Under the pieces are notes generated by a model. The model ran no database searches. It was not told where the DNA came from and was given only the letters and a program-made list of their open reading frames with translations. Made by a program: the position numbers and the translations under genes. This document shows, one piece after another, positions 21,603 to 33,975 of a stretch of 64,000 nt of DNA. Position 1 is the first letter of the stretch; each line of letters starts with the position of its first letter. Source of the DNA: Cannabis sativa (Eukaryota > Streptophyta > Magnoliopsida > Rosales > Cannabaceae); NCBI RefSeq assembly GCF_029168945.1, contig NC_083603.1:15128001-15192000 (forward strand), read 5' to 3'.

Positions 21603-23685
21603 TTATTCATTCCTTTCAACCTTATTATATAAAAATTATATAAATATATATATTCTTTTTTTTTTTTTAATTTCAAGAAAGAAAGTAAAAAAAAAAAAAA
21701 ACCCACCACCACCCCCACCATTTCGGTGTCTTTGTCCAAAAAAGCAAGCCAAGAAACAAAAGGGTATGGAAGAAAGTTCTTCCTTTTGGGTTTTGGGTCC
21801 CATAATTCATCAAAATTCTCTCTTGTGAAAGATGCAATAATGGAGAATTGTTATTGATAATTGCAAGGTGTACATGTCATTAAGAAATTAAAAAGCAAGT
21901 CTTTGTGGATTCCGTTTTATTTTATTTTGTTTTGTTTTTTATAATTGGGCCCACCAACCCACATGGGCCGTTTACATAAAGGAACAATACAACTTTCTTT
22001 TGTTTAATACTAGTAGTAATAGGGATAATCAACTTTCTTTGAGATACTTACCAATTTTTCCTCAACTAAATGAAAATATTTATTTGGGAGGATTCTTTTT
22101 TAACTTTAGATGTGATTCAGTTCAACATTCAAGAAATTTTGCATGTGGAGGTGTATCTACATTGATATATACATATACATATTCAAGTAATTATAGGAAA
22201 ATAAGGTAATGTAAAGTCTATTTTAATTCTTACCATGAAAAGAGTGAATGAATGTATGTTTCTTACCTTTGTCACCTTTTCTAATTTAAACCAAAAGAAG
22301 CCAAAACAAGTAGGTGGGATTGATGTAGATTGATGGGTACTATTTGGGGCTCAGAGACTTACATAATCCCTTTTCGGTAATTTAACTAAAGAAGTAGGTG
22401 TATTATGTGTTTCTATATTTAATGAGGAGTGACTAATGACCTTATTATATAAGACCTAATAAATATGCACTGAAAAAATAAAACTTAACCTATAAATTTC
22501 ATGAAATCATTATACACCAATTAGTCAATAATTTGACAAGTCATTTAAGATTTTGGAAGGCTTAAATTAAAAAATAAAAATAAATAATTGATGAGTTGTA
22601 TACATGTTGTCATTAGCTTCATACGAAGAAACACATAAAAACAAAGTTATCATTTTTTTTAAAATACACCTCTTAATCCTTACAAAAAAATACACCTATT
22701 AATTAATTGGGCGTCTATTTCAAGAAACATCTTGAATAAGTAATGGCAACTTGGGAAGGTTCTTAATTACCACATTGTTTTTTTTTATGTATAGATTTAT
22801 ATCCTGAACATTCTTATTCGGTAGGTAAAAAGAACATGTTTGAGTTAGAAGTGAATGTGAAATATTTGAGAATGTTTACATGCACAAGAATTGTATTGTT
22901 ATTAATTTGTTGGCTTAATGCTAATTAATTTGTGAATGTTGCCACACTTATCTAAGAAGATCCTTTTATTTGGTTTAAAACTATGAAAACCCTACTATGG
23001 CTCTCAAAGGTTTTTCTTATTATATTACACCATTACTCTTTCTTATCATGTTGTTCTTTTCTTCTTCTTATTCTTTATTTCAAAGAATTATTTTACAAAA
23101 TACAGAAAAATAACAAAAAAAATTACAATACAATACTATATAATTTTAAATATTTTTACGATTTTTATAGTTTTATTTATAGAAAATACAGTCGTATTTT
23201 TGTTAATTGTATTATTTATATAGAATACTATAAAAATATATATAAAAAATTATTAAACATAAAAATGTACAATTTTTTCACAAAAAATAATACTTTATAT
23301 AATTATTAATTTTTTTTTTTCAAATGGGTAATTCAAAATAACTTTGGGTCAACTGTGTTGAAATCAAATATGTTTGGAATAATACCAAAATACCTATTAT
23401 TTTGACTAAATAACACAGTTCTAATTGACCACTATTTGTTTATTGGTTTAAATATATTTTTGTTGAGCTCCCAAATATTTGTTTTAAAAAATGACTGTTC
23501 TCACACGTTTACACATCAAAAACATTTTTCCTTGCAAAACTTTTAAAATCAGGAAAAGAGAGAGAGAGAGGGTGTTCTTGGTATTGTACAAGTACATATC
23601 TTCTAGATTAGCAAAGGTTATACATAATGAGATAAATAAAATCGGGTGTGATTACTTAAATAATATTGATTTTAGGATAAATAAC
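21603..23685. other. PLATZ 3' flank and intergenic DNA
   Basis: The 3' UTR should lie in the first few hundred bases; I cannot fix its end. The rest is AT-rich. Frames such as 22983-23309 are low-complexity Phe/Tyr/Asn/Lys translations of A/T runs and are not genes. Confidence 0.5.
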
Positions 23686-24034
23686 GGTATAAGAATTTAA
23701 AGTTTTATGTTTGTAAGCTGAATAAACTCAATGTTTATTTTTAACAGCATAAGTATCAAATTTTTGTAAAATAAAACTGTAATTTCTTCCAATTTCGTCA
23801 GTACAGACTCGTTTTGAATTTATTAAAAAAACATTTGAAAGTAACGGATACTACATATTTCTATTTAGACCCAATAATCAAGAATTTAAGCCTTATATGT
23901 ATTTTGTTAAAGACAATAACAGATTCTGTACTGATAAAATTATAGAAAAATTATAGTTTTACAAACATTAAGTACTTATGCCGCTAAAAATAAATATTAA
24001 ATTTATACCGTTTACAAACATAAAATTTATGCCA
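23686..24034. mobile_element. Foldback MITE-like element
   Basis: The left arm (about 23686-23812) and right arm (about 23922-24034) are imperfect inverted copies. Shared blocks are ttttatgtttgtaa, tttatttttA(a/g)C-type sequence, gcataagta and tcagtacaga. About 110 bp separate the arms. The exact ends and a TSD could not be fixed, so the superfamily is open. Confidence 0.6.
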
Positions 24035-24563
24035 ATGCTTACTTTTTTTAATATAACTCATCTTCAAATATGATTACATTATTTTATTGGTCCAACTATC
24101 CACATTTTTGTCATTATATGGAGTTGAAGTTGAAATAGTTTTTGAGCTAACTTTGCCAAACTTGAACTGAACTATTATAAGTCAACGCCGTAGGATGCTT
24201 GCTTCGTTCCCATACATCCATACCTATTATGGTAATTTACCTTAAACTATAGTGAGCTATTCGTATAATTAGTATTACATTGCGACTTTGTTGTGCTTTC
24301 ATTACAATTCATACCTAATGTCAAAACATATATATCTAACTTACATCATCACCTTTGAATTTTGATGTTACAAAAAACATTTTGTTTCTTTACAGGCAAT
24401 TATCGACACCTTCACTTTCCACATCTTAACTACGATTTTTGGGCCCAGCCAAATTATAGGACGCACCCAACATTTTTACTAATATTGTTTATCAAAAATT
24501 AAAGTACTAATGGTTTATATATTTTGAGTAGAAACAAATAAATGAAATATATAAGCTCATATA
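24035..24563. other. Intergenic DNA
   Basis: No coding region or repeat boundary recognised. Confidence 0.4.
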
Positions 24564-24847
24564 TCTATTCTATATAAAGTGTGCTTATATAACAGAATTT
24601 TTGCTTTTTTGAGAAATTCATGGGTGACTTTTTATTTATATTAAAAATAAAATAGTTTATTATTAAAAATAAAATAGTTTATGAGAAATTCATGGGTCAC
24701 TTTTTATTTATATATAATAAAATAAAAAAAAAATAAATTCCATTAAATCCAAAAAAAAAAAAATAGGGTTCTAGATTTTCTTTAATTATCGTAATTCTAA
24801 CCCTATTTGATTATTTATGTCTCTTTTATAAATCCTATTTGATTAAA

Positions 24848-24944
24848 GTTAAAATTATAAGATTAATTCAAATTATTGTTCATATATTGATTAATCATTA
24901 ACCAATATATGAACAATAATTTGAATTAATCTTATAATCTTAAC
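24848..24944. repeat. Long palindrome inside the Helitron
   Basis: Two 42-base arms (24848-24889 and 24903-24944) pair with a single mismatch around a 13-base loop. A diverged third copy of one arm is at about 25868-25895. Confidence 0.85.
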
Positions 24945-26017
24945 TTTTTTAATTCAATTAATAATTATTTGTCACGTAATCATTAAGTCTTTTCCCTTTA
25001 ATTTTTCTTTTGTTGATGATGCTAATTTATTAATATTTTGATTTTTACAATTTTTGTGTTCAAACCATTAAGGTAGTGTTCTACTAGGGGATCTAACGAG
25101 TTTCGCCCCTTCGCTAATGGCCTCTAAGAGTTTAAATTCGAGTATTGTATAAATCTTCAATTTGTTCTATTTCTTATATTAACTGAAATTTTGCTACTTT
25201 TTTTTTTTAATTTACAACTTTATTGTTTATATCTTATTAGGGACATTTATAGAAATTTGGATTTCTTTGAAATATACAATTAATGAGCATTACTTTTTGA
25301 TCATAGTGTGTTTTCTATGGCAGAAAACCTCAATAATCTCTATCATTTGATATCAAATAAAATAAAATTATCATGATGTATACATTATGGTTATTTAATG
25401 AGTAATTAGTGTGTTGAAATTGTCAAGCTGATATTTAGAATTGTTTATAATTGAATTGTTTCTTTGTCAAAATTAATATTAAGTATATTTATATGTTTAT
25501 AAGTTTATCTATTTTTTCTTAGATCAATCATGTTCATATAGCAAAAAAATCATACTCATATAAACATGTTATTTTTCATTTTGTAATTTAGATCTTCTTA
25601 GTCATTATTTAGTTCACTTAAACCTTTTCCGATTATTTAGTATACAAATATCTGTATTACATGTATTATTTATTTTCGACTATGAGGATGTGGATTTCTT
25701 TATTGGGAAACATATAGCGTGACAAATTATTGTTCATATATTGAATAATTATTTTTGATTAATGAGATTCATATATATAACTGTGTATATTGAATTCTTT
25801 ATTCAAATAATTATTTTTAATTTTTACGTGATTATTTATTGTTCATATATCTAGAACCCTATTTGATTAAAGTTAAGATTATAAGATTAATTAATTTGTG
25901 ATTTTTTCCTATACACATAATAATAATCTCACCTAATAACTAATAATATTTTTTCTTTAATTTTTAATTGTATCACTTTCAAATAACATAGAAAAAAACT
26001 AGCATAAAATTTAATAT

Positions 26018-26032
26018 ACGTGCCTCGCACGT
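26018..26032 (+). terminator. Helitron 3' terminal hairpin
   Basis: A 6-bp perfect stem (acgtgc/gcacgt) with loop ctc lies nine bases from the CTAG end. In Helitrons this structure marks the end of rolling-circle transfer. Confidence 0.75.
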
Positions 26033-26143
26033 AGCTTTTTACTAGTATATATATATATATATTATTTTAATACTCTTTCTAGACAAGGCTGTGGTGGTAT
26101 TGCTCGCCCCACACCAAGAATGCATTGGGGTTTTCTTAAAAAT

Positions 26144-26453
26144 CACTACAAAAAATTTTAAGTCACAATAAAATTTGTGATTAAAAGTGAAAAAGTTGTG
26201 GCTAATTATAAATTATGATTTCTATGTTGTGACTAAAAGGTCCGTGGTTAAAAGTATTAGGCACAAAAATTACAATTTGTTGTGACTAATTGTATTTTTA
26301 GTCACAATATTTATTGTGGCTAAAACTAAATTAGTGACAATTTATAACTAAATATTATATTTTAGTCACAAGTAATATTTTGTTGTGACTAAAAGTCACA
26401 TTTATTCACAAAAAATTATGTTGTCACTAAAAGTAACAGTTTTTTTTATAGTG
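26144..26453. mobile_element. CACTA-type MITE (310 bp)
   Basis: It begins cactacaaaaaa and ends ttttttatagtg, the CACTA superfamily terminal inverted repeat. The 3-bp TSD aat lies at 26141-26143 and 26454-26456. The interior repeats short tagtcaca/tgtgacta motifs in both orientations, the usual subterminal transposase-binding pattern. It contains no coding sequence. Confidence 0.88.
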
Positions 26454-27111
26454 AATCTACTTTCTAAAAGATTATTTATTTGATGTGAAGAAAAGGTGGA
26501 AACAAATGAATTAGGACGAGGATGGAAAATTAAATTTAGTTTTTTATAAGCTAGTAATAATACTATGGATAGGTTTAAAGAGTTAGATTGGATATATTAG
26601 ACCTAACACTCAATATTTTCGGATATTTAGAAATATTAATTCAAATAGCACCGAAAAGATAATGAGAATTGACTTTCTTTATTTTGTATGGATATGATTA
26701 TAATTAGCGGGCCAAGATTTAATTTTAAGATGAATTTAGTTATACATTTAATAAAATTTAAAACATAAGTTTGAATCTAGTTTAAACCTTATATTTTGTT
26801 ATTTTTTTTTAATAAATAAAATGTAGATACACATTAAAATAAATAGAACAAGGGGATTCAAAACATGGTCTCCCATATAAACTCAAAGCATCTTAACTAA
26901 TTGTTCCATTTAACTACTGCGTATATATGTAAGCAGCAATCATATATTAATATATTTTCAAATCTTATGGTGGGTTTTAGCCCTCCCTCAATACTTCTGG
27001 GTCCGCCTATGATTATAATTATTTACGTTCTAAATATGAATTTAACAAAACCAGAAATTGGTTCATTTTTGACAATGTTGTCAAGCAACTCGAGTTTCAA
27101 GCCTTATTATG
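26454..27111. other. Intergenic DNA before copia B
   Basis: AT-rich with no gene or clear repeat edge. Confidence 0.4.
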
Positions 27112-27395
27112 TGTTAACCAACTTATTAGTGAAACTGTTACTTAGCTAACTGTTTGTTACTTGGTTAGTTAGTGTAGTTAACTAATTTCAGTTGTAATCT
27201 TAATTTCAGTTGTAATCTTGTTTTTTGTTGCTTCTGTATTAAAATTTAGTCTATAAATAAAGTGCCTAACTCACTCTGATGAGTTGATGCTTTCATTCCA
27301 AAGATTCTTTCTCTGTTCAAGTTTTTCTTTCTTTGCTTTCTAGCTCAACACATGTTTTATCTTTTATATGGTATCATCGTCTTTGACTTACGTCC

Positions 27396-28241
27396 ATGGA
27401 GTCTTCAACCTCTGATCCTTAGACGACGACGCTTCCTGCTGCTACTACTATTGCTACTCCTTTGGCAACAGTCTTGAATACATTCTCGAATTCACTCACT
27501 TCTTCTCTTACACTGAAGCTAGATCATGTCAACTTCCTCTCTTGGAAATTCAAAGTAGTTCCCAGTGTAATTGGCCACGATCTTGATCAAATCTTGTTCT
27601 CAAATGTCTCCCCTCCTACTACTCTAGTCATCGGAGCTCCAAATCCAAAATTTGTGCAATGATAAAAAAAGATTAGCTCATGCTTTCACAGATTTGATTA
27701 TCGATGCTAGAACCAATTCTTGCTTTAGCTGTCCCTTTTCACTCATCCTTTGTGGTTTGGAGAGCTCTAGAACAACGTTTCTCCAGCCAAACCAAGGCTC
27801 ATCTTCTCCAATTGAAAGGTTAATTCTTCCATTTTCAAAAAGGTAATTTATCCAACTTTGAAATATATCAATAAAGCTCAATTGATTGTTGATGCTCTTT
27901 CAATTGTTGGTTCCCCTGTTAGCACTCAAGATTTTATGCTGCAACTGTTAAACGATCTTGGTCCCGAGTTTGAATCAATTATTTCTAGCATCACTACTCA
28001 AAGTGATCTTCTCGCTTTTGAAAAAATTCAGGCATTATTACTCTCCCATGAAATTTGTCTTGAAAACCACAATGTTTTCACAAACTTATCTCTAAAGATG
28101 CAAGCCAATTTTGTTTTTGGTTCATTAAGAAAAGGTGGGCTTCCTACACAAAATGGCTCTGGTTGAGGGATTACTTCTAGTGAAAATGGTTGTGGTCGTC
28201 CCTTTAGTCATGGAAATGGCACTCGATTACTATGTCAAGTA
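27396..28241 (+). pseudogene. Copia B gag, 5' part
   Basis: The frame from ATG 27396 has a stop after eight codons, then LKLDHVNFLSWKFKV, a hallmark of copia gag N-termini. Several stops and shifts follow. The frame 27858-28166 holds the STQDFMLQLLNDLGPEFESIISSI region common in copia gag. The sequence RLLCQ at the end is the first half of the zinc knuckle. Confidence 0.75.
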
Positions 28242-30591
28242 TGTAACACCCTAACTAGCATAGGCGTATTACGTGATTTTTAAACATACTGTGCAGCTCG
28301 TTGCTAATCAACGAGGTTTATGGAAAACGTGATTAATTAAAATTTTTGCTTTTTAATTAAACTTGTAAAATATTTATACGAAATACTCGGGATCCCGATT
28401 ACAAAACCATTTACAAAAGTTTACTGTCTATACAAAATACTTGTCGCCTAGCGACTAATTACAAAAATAGCCTCGCTGTCCCGATGATCGTACGATCCAG
28501 GCCTAACCGCCCCGACATGTACAATCTTCATAGGCTTGTCCTCACGGTTCCACAGCTTTGATCTTGCCCTTACCTACACATGAACATAGCACTGTGAGTC
28601 GACAGACTCAGTAAGAAAAGCATAATAATAGTCATACATAAATCCCGGTCATGATCAGATGCCCATACCCCTGACCATAACCCTAACTGTCGTGTCTAAC
28701 ACGATACTGAGTCCTGAACGTTCATAGGGACGGTACTATTGACAAGTAACAGCCTATACTCGGTCGAACTGGTCATACTCCAGCTGCTGGTCATACTCTA
28801 GCCTGTACCGATGTGTTACAGTATCAGCCTATACTCGGTCGAACTGGTCATACTCCAGCTGCTAGTCATACTCTAGCCTGTACCGATGTGATACGTCAAA
28901 TAGTACGGAACCACCAACCTAAGTATCAGCCTATACTCGGCACACTGGTCATACTCCAGCTGCTAGTCATACTCTAGCCTGTGCCGATGTGATACAGTGT
29001 CAGCCTATACTCGGTCATACTGGCCATACTCCAGCCTATACCGATGTGACACAGTCGGATGGTTCGAAGCCAACATACATATCTAATGTAATCTAATAGG
29101 CTTCCTAACATGCACGCTAAACATGTAATCTACATATGCATAATGTTATACTAATCTTACCTGGATTCCGAATTCAGGTGTGCCGGTCAACCTGACTGGA
29201 ACTATCTGCGCGGCAGATTACAGGCTCCTAAACCATAAAAATCACAACACTATAAGTGATACGCTAAATCACTTCCCGGGGACTTAAACTAGGAACTAAA
29301 AGTTTCCCTATCGATAAAAAGCATGGCAATACCCCAAATAATATAAAAATGAGGAAAACTAGGGTTTCTGAAAATCACCCAACCGGTAGACCAGTTGTCC
29401 AACCGAAATTCCGGTTCTGGAAATTTTCAACACCCATCCGGAATTCTGGATGCACAACCGGAATTCCGGTTCCTCGCAGGCAGAACTCAAAAATTCATAA
29501 CTCTTTCAAATCCAATCCAAATCACATAAGACCCCAGACCTGTTCTAAATAACCCCTAGAACATTTCTAAAGCAACAAAACCGAGCTTCACACACAGAAA
29601 CTCATTTCACCATTAAAGGTCAAAGATTGAGTTCTAAAACTCAAAACTTGACTAAACAACATAACATGCATTAAACCTTAATTAAAATCACATATTCAAG
29701 CATTTAAAAACTGCAGAAATCAAATCCTAACTCATGCAACAACTACAGCCACTAAAATTCCAATTTTCTCTTTGAAAACTTAAGCTTTTGCACTAAAAAT
29801 TACACAACTCTAACAACCTAACAATCATGCACCACAAGCAGCTTAATAACATCAATTAGTCATGCTTAAACCTCTGCAAACAACAACAAAATCACAGCAA
29901 CAACATCAACTTAAACTAAGCATGCAAACATCAACATTTCATCAAAATTCCTCAAGAAACCAAAAGGGAGAGCTACAAGGATCTTACCAACAACTTGAGG
30001 TCAAAATCTATGCTAAAACCAGCTTGAAATCCAAGAGAATCCCCCCCCCCCCTCCAAACCCAGCTGCTCAAAACCGAAAAGGAGAGAAAGAAAGAGAGCC
30101 TTTGAATTTTCTAATTTTTCTAACTTTTGAAATTTTGAATAAATGAAATAAATGCAACTCAACTCTTATTATTTCAGCCAACTAAAACATACTAAAACAC
30201 ATATTATTCCACTTACTAAGTCCACTAAAGGACAAACTAATAATGGGGCAAAATGACCATTTTGCCCCTTCACACTAAAATCACATAAATAACACTAAAG
30301 GGGGTTTTTTTTGGAAAAATTCAAAATTCCCGGCCATTCCTGACATTCCCAATGTCTAATAAACCATCCTACAATACTAACATACTAAGTTGTGATTTTA
30401 CTGAGCCAAACACAGAGTTCCATGTTACTGGGCACCGAAAATGCAAATTTATGAAAACTACTAAATGACATAAAATGCATCTCAGAATTCAATAATAACA
30501 GTATAAATAATTATTTAAATAGCTATAAATAATTTTCATAATTAAACATGATTAACTGCTAATTTCCAAATTAAACTAAGCGGTCTTTACA
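28242..30591 (-). repeat. Gypsy I 3' LTR (2350 bp)
   Basis: On the plus strand it reads tgtaacaccc...tttaca and is repeated at 35344-37730 with modest divergence. It contains an array of about 75-bp repeats built on the phrase cctatactcggtc...catactcc (28751-29053). A 94-codon frame in each LTR is not a gene. Confidence 0.92.
28751..29053. repeat. Tandem repeats of ~75 bp in the gypsy I LTR
   Basis: Units begin at 28751, 28826, 28928 and 29002 with the phrase agcctatactcgg; one unit is longer. Within each unit the phrase tcatactc(c/t)agc recurs. The other LTR has the same array at 35852-36190 with one unit expanded. Confidence 0.85.
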
Positions 30592-30606
30592 ACTATTCCC
30601 CCCTTA
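30592..30606 (-). other. Gypsy I polypurine tract
   Basis: On the minus strand aaggggggaatagt lies directly before the 3' LTR, the site that primes plus-strand synthesis. Confidence 0.8.
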
Positions 30607-30931
30607 AAAGGATTTCGTCCCCGAAATCTAACCTGAATAACTCTGGATATTGAGCTCTCATATTTGACTCTAGCTCCCAGGTGGCTTCCTCCACCTTGCT
30701 GTTTCTCCAGAGAACTTTGACCAATGCTATGGTCTTATTCCGAAGGACTTTATCCTTTCTATCCAAGATCTGCACTGGCTGTTCTTCGTAAGACATATCT
30801 GGCTGCAGTTCAAGGCTCTCATAACTGAGTATATGAGAGGGATCTGAAACGTATTTTTTTTTCAACATCGAGACATGGAATACGTCGTGAACTGCCGATA
30901 AAGCTGGAGGCAACGCTAATCGGTATGCCAC
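30593..30931 (-). pseudogene. Gypsy I integrase C-terminus and chromodomain
   Basis: The frame reads AYRLALPPALSAVHDVFHVSML, the conserved junction after the integrase GPF region. Near residue 70 follows LVKVLWRNSKVEEATWELE, a chromodomain that in chromoviruses directs integration to marked chromatin. An in-frame stop at about 30932 separates it from the upstream integrase frame. Confidence 0.85.
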
Positions 30932-32180
30932 TTAACCTATCTTCTCAAGAATCTCGAAAGGTCCTGTAAATCTAGGGCATAACTTGCCTCTTTTCCCAAA
31001 ACGTTTGATCCCCTTCATTGGAGACACTCGTAAAAACACATGGTCCCCTACTTGGAACTCAACATCTCTGCATTTCGGATCTGCATAACTTTTCTGTTTA
31101 CTCTGCGAGGCAAGCATTCTAGCTTTTATTTTCTCTATTGCCTCATTGGTCTGCTGTACTGACTCCGGACCTAAGTATTTCCTCTCCCTTGTCTCATCCC
31201 AGTGGATGGGAGATCTACACTTCCTACCGTATAACAGTTCATAGGGGCCATCCCTATCGTACTCTGATAACTGTTGTTGTAAGAAAACTCTATCAACTGT
31301 AGGTATTTATTCCAAGAGCCCTCGAAATCCATAACGCAGGCTCGTAACATGTCCTCCAATATATGAATTGTCCTTTCGGACTGACCATCTGTCTGAGGAT
31401 GGAATGCTGTACTGAATTTCAGTTTTGTACCCATTGCTCGTTGCAAACTCTGCCAAAACTTGGAGGTGAACTTCGAATCCCTGTCCGAAACTATAGACTT
31501 CGGTACCCCCGTGAAGTCTTACAATCTCTCTAACATACAATTCTGCCAACTGATCCACTGAAAATGTTGTTCTAACAGGCAGAAAATGAGCAGATTTCGT
31601 GAATCGATCCACCACTACCCAGATGGAATCAAACAAACCCGTGGTTCTAGGTAACCCGACCACGAAATCCATCGTGATATCTTCCCACTTCCATTCAGGT
31701 AGGGTTAGAGGCTGCAACAACCCTGCTGGTCTCTGATGTTCAGCCTTAATCTGCTGACAAGTGGTGCATCTCGATACGAATTCTACCAAATTCTTCTTCA
31801 TACCGCTCCACCAGAAGTACGGTTTAAGATCTTGGTACATCTTAGTGGTGCCGGGATGCAGAGAATAAGGGGTAGAATGAGCCTCCTTAAAGATCTCAAA
31901 CCTGAGCTCCACACTACTTGGAACGCAAACCCTAGCTTTATACAGAAGCATTCCGTTGTCTGACACTGAGAAATCCCTGGCTTGACCAGCCAAAACCTCA
32001 TCTCTGATCTTCACTAACTCTGGATCAGTCATATGAGCGGCTTTAACTCTTTCCAACAGATCAGATTGCAGCGTCAAGTTGTGAAGCTGACCTACCACAA
32101 ACTCAATGCTGGATCTAACCATATCCTCCACTAGCTGAGGTGAGATCTGAACCATGCTAGCTATCTGCCTGGGACCCTTC
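30932..32180 (-). pseudogene. Gypsy I integrase
   Basis: The zinc-binding H-H-C-C region has [18 protein letters not shown] and [12 protein letters not shown]. The core has [11 protein letters not shown] (first Asp), a second Asp in the frame after a one-base shift near 31507, and [18 protein letters not shown] (Glu). The GPF-type region TGPFEILEKIG lies at 30932-31117. The frame is broken by the shift and by further stops, for example near 31170. Confidence 0.88.
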
Positions 32181-32608
32181 CTGCTCAGGGCATCGGCCAC
32201 TACATTGGCCTTCCCAGGGTGATAAAGAATCTCACAGTCGTAATCCTTCACTAATTCCAACCAACGTCTCTGTCTCATGTTCAAATCTTTCTGAGTAAAG
32301 AAATACTTGAGACTTTTATGGTCGGTATAGATTTCACACCTTTCTCTATAAAGGTAATGCCGTCAGATCTTCAATGCAAAAACCACCGTGGCCAACTCTA
32401 GATCACGAGTCGGGTATCGTTGTTCATAATCCTTTAACTGACGGGAGGCATAAGCGATGACCTGATCGGCTTGCATCAGCACACACCCCAGACCCTGTCT
32501 GAATGCATTGCAATAAACTACGAATTTCTCGTTGTCTGAAGGCAAAGCTAGCACTGAAGCGGTAATCAACCTCTGCTTCAGCTCCTGAAAACTAGCTTCG
32601 CACTTATC
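32181..32608 (-). pseudogene. Gypsy I RNase H
   Basis: Frame 32363-32569 holds [18 protein letters not shown], where the usual catalytic Asp (CDAS) is Asn, then [22 protein letters not shown] with the conserved Glu. A TGA replaces a tryptophan codon near 32361. The domain ends with [17 protein letters not shown]. Confidence 0.85.
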
Positions 32609-33280
32609 TCACCAGACAAATCGCTGATTCTTCTTTGTAAGTTCGGTTAAGGGCGTTGAAATTTTTGAAAACCCTTCCACGAACCTACGATAGTATCCAG
32701 CTAAACCCAAGAAGCTTCTAATCTCTGTCACTGTCTTCGGTCTCAGCCAATCTCTGACGGATTCTATCTTCGCGAGATCCACCTTGATCCCATCTTCACT
32801 GACAATGTGCCCTAAGAAGGACACCTGAGATAGCCAAAATTCACATTTCTTGAACTTGGCATAAAGCTTGGGTTCCCGAAGCCGTTGCAGTACCATCTGA
32901 AGATGTAACTCATGCTCCTCTCCTGACTGAGAGTACACAAGGATGTCATCGAATAACACAATCACACAGATATCGAGGAAATCCTTGAATACTCTATTCA
33001 TCAAATCCATAAACGCTACAGGAGCATTGGTTAGTCCAGACGACATAACCAGGAATTCATAATGTCCATACCTAGTACGGAAAGCCGTCTTCGGAATGTC
33101 CTCCTCTCGGATTTTCAACTGATGATAACCCGAGCGAAGGTCAATCTTGGAAAAGACCGTCTTCCCCTGAAGCTGATCGAACAGATCATCGATCCTAGGT
33201 AATGGATATTTATTCTTCACTGTTAGCTTGTTCAATTCTCTGTAATCGATGCACATCCTCATAGTTCCATCTTTCTTCTA
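32609..33280 (-). pseudogene. Gypsy I reverse transcriptase
   Basis: It holds [45 protein letters not shown] and the catalytic pair in [12 protein letters not shown]. The residue that is usually aromatic two positions before the Asp pair is Leu, a likely weakening change. A TAG at about 33279 separates it from the protease linker (VLFI*KKDG). Confidence 0.92.
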
Positions 33281-33975
33281 GATGAACAAAACCGGAGCTC
33301 CCCAGGGTGACACACTAGGCCGAATAAATCCGATGTCAAGCAACCCCTGGAGCTGAATCTTTAATTCCTTAAGTTCAGCTGGAGCCATTCTATATGGAGC
33401 CTTGGAAGCCGGTTCCACCCCTGGCGCCAAATCTATTACGAAGTCTATCTCCCGCTGAGGTGGTAACCCTGGAAGTTCTTCGAGAAAAACATCTAAAAAT
33501 TCCTGAACCACCTTGATGTCCTCTGGCCGAATGCTATCTGGCCGAGTGGTGTCCATCACCACGGCCAGAAACCCTAAACAACGGCCATGCAATAACTCTT
33601 TAGCTGACATGGCCGAAATCACTGGGATCTGAGATCCCCGAACTGAACCAACAAACACAAATGGTTCCTCACTTTCCGGTTGGAAGATCACTATCTTCCT
33701 TTTACAATCAATACTAGCCGAATATTTCGATAGGAAATCCATTCCTAAAATAATATCGAACTCTATTAGGCTCATCTCTATCAAGTCAGCACTTAACTCT
33801 CTACCATCTATTCTGATCGGCATAGACCTAATCCACCTTTTGGAGATAACTAACTCTCCGCCAGGTAATAGGGTTCCAAACCCTGATTCATATCTATCAT
33901 ACGGTCTATCCAATTTATTAAAGACTTTGGCTGCCACATAAGAATGTGTAGCCCCAGAATCAAACAACACTGAGT
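33281..33975 (-). pseudogene. Gypsy I aspartic protease and linker
   Basis: The catalytic triplet is intact in LFDSGATHSYV, followed by IILGMDFLSKY, which is typical of gypsy proteases. The linker to RT reads QREIDFVIDLAPG and YRMAPAELKELK. A frameshift just upstream (near 33970) separates it from gag. Confidence 0.9.

Larger units (their letters stand above)
24564..26045 (+). mobile_element. Non-autonomous Helitron (1482 bp)
   Basis: The 5' end tctattctatataaagtg matches the TC-start and A/T-rich consensus of plant Helitrons and is preceded by A. The 3' end is CTAG (26042-26045) followed by T. Nine bases before it lies a perfect hairpin, acgtgc-ctc-gcacgt (26018-26032). Insertion between A and T without TSD fits rolling-circle Helitrons. 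There is no Rep/helicase ORF. A long palindrome lies inside at 24848-24944. Confidence 0.8.

Noticed and set aside
22983..23309. 108-codon frame rich in Phe, Tyr, Asn and Lys
   Set aside because: It is a translation of A/T-rich DNA with no conserved motif; the composition explains the open frame.
29862..30146. 94-codon frame repeated at 37004-37288
   Set aside because: The two frames are the same place in the two LTRs of gypsy I. The translation is low-complexity and runs into a poly-C tract; no independent evidence of coding.
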